NCBI GenBank assembly: GCA_938041555.1
Contig: CALIAC010000026.1
Location: forward strand, 1 to 42,207
Length of the DNA stretch: 42,207 bases
Direction: 5' to 3'
Origin: an uncultured Candidatus Saccharibacteria bacterium
Lineage (GTDB): Bacteria > Patescibacteriota > Saccharimonadia > Saccharimonadales > Saccharimonadaceae
The translations under genes were made by a program, and so were the position numbers. The notes beneath the pieces were generated by a model. The model was not told where the DNA came from and searched no databases. It saw nothing but the letters and a program-made list of their open reading frames with translations. Below, one piece after another: positions 40,121-42,207 of the stretch (positions are counted from its first letter, which is position 1; every line of letters begins with the position of its first letter).

Positions 40121-40381
40121 CTACTCTTCTTTCTTATGCTTATACAAGTCAGCATTGTAAGAGAGGACTACCGTACTGTTATGAAACATTTTGGGATTAG
40201 TGATCATGACGATCAAGGCAAGAGCTGACACAAGGAGAATAATGGATATTCGTGATTTAGATGTCAGCGTTTCATCACACCTCACTTTTCTCGTAGGAGC
40301 TAAAATTATCGGCAATGTACTGTTTGCAAAATCTGCATTATTGTCATTTTTGTTGGATGCTTTGTATCCAACCACGCCCAT
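40121..40381 (-). CDS. Small one-TM protein with a TNP motif
   Basis: An 86-residue frame with a single TM helix (about 46-60, SIILLVSALALIVMI) followed by TNPKMFHN and a basic C-terminus. The ITNP pattern after a TM helix recalls small membrane proteins of the DUF4359 type, but I am not certain. It starts 5 bp after the DUF167 gene stop on the same strand and could be its operon partner. The first 40 residues are low in recognisable structure, so a later start is possible. AT-rich; the frame may be spurious. Confidence 0.45.
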   Translation of the reverse strand: MGVVGYKASNKNDNNADFANSTLPIILAPTRKVRCDETLTSKSRISIILLVSALALIVMITNPKMFHNSTVVLSYNADLYKHKKEE

Positions 40382-40386
40382 GTGTT

Positions 40387-40620
40387 TTATAGAGCTGCAT
40401 TATTGATATCAAATACCTTATGCTTCGACGTCGCACCTCGCACTAGCTTTACTTGAGACTGCGGCACGCCAAAATATTTAGCTAGCAGCTTAATGGCCGC
40501 CGCATTTGCCCGGCCTTCAATCGCTGGTGCTTTGGTGTAGATGATATACGTGCCGTCGCTACCCACCACGACTTCTTCGCGGTGGCGAGAGTTGGGTTTG
40601 ATAGTGATGGGGATTTTCAT
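40387..40620 (-). CDS. DUF167 (YggU) family protein
   Basis: A 77-residue protein of standard family length: begins MKIPITIKPNSR (the V-P-S-K-R-type opening), then KAPAIEGRANAAAIKLLAKYFGVPQSQVKLVRGATSKHKVFDI, the family core (P-G-ANAALI-LLA--L-VP-S-V-I-G-TS--K). The family is conserved in all domains; its function is still unclear. It lies 22 bp downstream of the HsdR stop on the same strand and may be co-transcribed. Ribosome-binding site GAGGG is about 8 nt upstream. Confidence 0.92.
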   Translation of the reverse strand: MKIPITIKPNSRHREEVVVGSDGTYIIYTKAPAIEGRANAAAIKLLAKYFGVPQSQVKLVRGATSKHKVFDINNAAL

Positions 40621-40642
40621 GGAGCTTAGCCCTCTGCTTCTC

Positions 40643-42207
40643 TTATTCTATGAATGTATCGATAAACAAGCATACCTTTGCCTTCAAGCGCTCAATCAAA
40701 GCACGACGTCCGCTAAGCCGTGGTTTGTCCTTCAGCGCCGCCACATATTCATCACTCCGCGGCAATCGCCCGGTATAGTTATAATTATCAATCAGCCGGC
40801 GCAGTCGTGCTAGGTCAAAACCCTCCGCCGCAGCTAATTGCTCCAGCATATGCTGCTCTTGTTCACCCCAAAAACGCTGGAACTCCTCTTCGACACTATC
40901 ACTATCAGCAATATACGGCAGCCAGTTGGTTATGAATTTATCAATGAGCTCACGCTTGCTACGCAGCTTTTCACTACCATTAATGAGCTCTGCTATCTGC
41001 TTACGCAATTGGCTCTTTTCTTGCTCACCAGCCTCTGCCATTTTAGCTACAAGCCCTATAATATAATCAACAGTAATCTCATCACGGCGGATTAATTCTA
41101 GTTCAAAATCCACCTCATCCAGGATACTCACCTTTTCTTTACTGCTGCGGCGCTCAAAGTATATATCTAAGTACTTGCTCTTAAAGTCCTCAAAGAGCTG
41201 CTCACTCATATCAACATCACTATCGGCAAAATCAGCAAACGACAATAGCACATTACGCGTGCGCATAACCTCGCGAAAGAGCTCCACAAATTGCCGCCTT
41301 TCAGCCTCACCGAGTAGTGTATCGACGCTGCGTGGTTCTGGAGTAAAAGCCAGCAACCTTGCTACTTTTTGGTTAAAGTCCTGCACATACCATTCGTATG
41401 GTTTTAGGAAGATCGTCTCCATGGCTTGCTTGTTACTGAATAGCTGCACTGCCTTATCCGTCGCAGTTTTTAGATTACGAAAAACCACAATATTACCCTG
41501 GGATTTGCGCTCATTCAGAATACGGTTTGTGCGACTATATGCCTGCAAAAGACCATGGTATTTTAGATTTTTATCTACATAAAGCGTATTGAGCGTCTTG
41601 CTATCAAACCCGGTTAGGAACATATTTACCACTAGCAAAATATCAATTTCGCGATTTTTTACACGCCGAGCAATATCCTTATAGTACCCATAAAAGCTCT
41701 TGCTATCACGCGTAGTGTAGTTGGTGCCAAACCGCGCATTATACTCACCCATAGCGCTCTCCAAAAAGTCGCGTGCAGACTGGTTGACGGGGCCAGCGAA
41801 CTTTAACACATCTTCATCAAGTAAGCTATCGGCATTTGGATCTTCTTCATTCGCCTGGTAGCTAAAAATCGTTGCAATGGTAAGCTTGGTATTTTTGCGC
41901 TGAAAGGCATCGTAATACATACGCAGTAAATCGGTAGAACTAACGCACATCATAGCAGTGAAATCGCGCCCGTGCGTTTTGCGACCATGGTTCGCTAGTA
42001 TGTAATCCACAATATTATCTACCCGAGCCTGATTTTCCATCGCTTCTTTGATGTCGATTGCCTCAACATCAATATCTGCCTGTGTATCAGCCCCCTCACG
42101 CCGTGTGAATCGCCCCACATACTCCACGCTAAACTTTAGGACATTGCCATCGTTAATCGCATCGGTTATTACATATTCATGCAGGCGCTCACCAAAGAGA
42201 TCCTTCG
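40643..42207 (-). CDS. hsdR: Type I restriction enzyme HsdR, C-terminal part (5' end beyond the window)
   Basis: The frame is open to the right window edge, and the 5' end (nuclease, start of helicase) is missing. The visible 521 codons hold the second RecA helicase domain: LFGERLHEYVITDAI near the edge, then DILLVVNMFLTGFDSKTLNTLYVDK (motif V) and QAYSRTNR (motif VI, arginine finger), followed by a helical C-terminal region that in HsdR contacts the methylase core. It ends with a normal stop. HsdR translocates and cuts DNA unmethylated at sites set by HsdS. hsdM and hsdS are probably just upstream, off the right edge. It reads towards the DUF167 gene. Confidence 0.9.
   Translation of the reverse strand, partial: KDLFGERLHEYVITDAINDGNVLKFSVEYVGRFTRREGADTQADIDVEAIDIKEAMENQARVDNIVDYILANHGRKTHGRDFTAMMCVSSTDLLRMYYDAFQRKNTKLTIATIFSYQANEEDPNADSLLDEDVLKFAGPVNQSARDFLESAMGEYNARFGTNYTTRDSKSFYGYYKDIARRVKNREIDILLVVNMFLTGFDSKTLNTLYVDKNLKYHGLLQAYSRTNRILNERKSQGNIVVFRNLKTATDKAVQLFSNKQAMETIFLKPYEWYVQDFNQKVARLLAFTPEPRSVDTLLGEAERRQFVELFREVMRTRNVLLSFADFADSDVDMSEQLFEDFKSKYLDIYFERRSSKEKVSILDEVDFELELIRRDEITVDYIIGLVAKMAEAGEQEKSQLRKQIAELINGSEKLRSKRELIDKFITNWLPYIADSDSVEEEFQRFWGEQEQHMLEQLAAAEGFDLARLRRLIDNYNYTGRLPRSDEYVAALKDKPRLSGRRALIERLKAKVCLFIDTFIE

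Noticed and set aside
1..42207. CRISPR arrays, tRNA or rRNA genes, insertion sequences, integrases
   Set aside because: No regularly spaced repeats, cloverleaf-like intergenic sequence or transposase motifs were recognised by eye; a tRNAscan-SE or ISfinder run would be decisive.

Overview
The window looks like a chromosomal segment of a Candidatus Saccharibacteria (TM7/Patescibacteria) genome, probably from a host-associated epibiont. This assignment is inference from gene content. Seen here are many small envelope and secretion genes, a large type IV secretion-like ATPase encoded behind a small proline-rich protein, a SipW-type signal peptidase with a TasA-like substrate, several peptidoglycan-active enzymes, and no biosynthetic pathway. 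UGA behaves as an ordinary stop and Trp uses TGG, which argues against the recoded Absconditabacteria/Gracilibacteria. No rRNA, tRNA, CRISPR array, insertion sequence or phage gene was recognised.

Layout. 1-5700 (minus): a MarR-controlled operon (marR, two half-size ABC exporter subunits with 4-bp overlaps, and a class-C-type serine hydrolase running off the left edge) behind a promoter covered by a perfect 14-bp-arm palindrome. 5688-8179: a membrane-anchored GH18 glycosidase and a VanZ-RDD fusion. 8236-10608: a copper module (CsoR repressor, its operator, and a CopB-type P-ATPase). 10624-12692: groES-groEL with a CIRCE element and a terminator. 12795-15102 (plus): a Nudix hydrolase and a 14-TM drug MFS pump with a long leader containing a small overlapping ORF. 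15169-18025 (minus): a frameshifted DUF6301-like gene, a zinc-ribbon protein and an ABC-2 exporter. 18250-20235: an unrecognised 548-residue helical protein divergent from a two-TM protein. 20327-22325 (plus): a CHAP amidase, a CxxC membrane protein and a DsbA-like oxidoreductase. 22332-24544 (minus): an N/Q-rich defence-like protein, CorA and a TetR regulator. 24980-27986 (plus): a TasA-like protein, a SipW-type signal peptidase fused to a LamG domain, and an anchored protein. 28077-31040 (minus): an RclA-type flavoreductase, a GDPD and a helix-hairpin-helix protein. 31213-33473 (plus): an LPHTG surface protein and a coiled-coil membrane protein. 33702-34899: two AT-richer orphan genes. 34984-38469 (minus): the T4SS-like ATPase operon. 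38571-40085 (plus): a PdaC-like deacetylase. 40121-42207 (minus): two small genes and the C-terminal part of a type I restriction HsdR.

How it fits together (inference). The content suits a small bacterium living on another cell: enzymes that remodel peptidoglycan or glycans (CHAP, NodB deacetylase, GH18, serine hydrolase), disulfide formation for secreted Cys-containing proteins, surface fibres or adhesins and their dedicated peptidase, a DNA/protein translocation ATPase, and defences against copper, hypothiocyanous acid-type oxidants, drugs and foreign DNA. A shared regulatory trait is that about a dozen genes have a sigma70-like -10 box only 6-11 nt before the ATG and no Shine-Dalgarno sequence, which predicts leaderless mRNAs. 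The others carry clear GGAG-type ribosome-binding sites.
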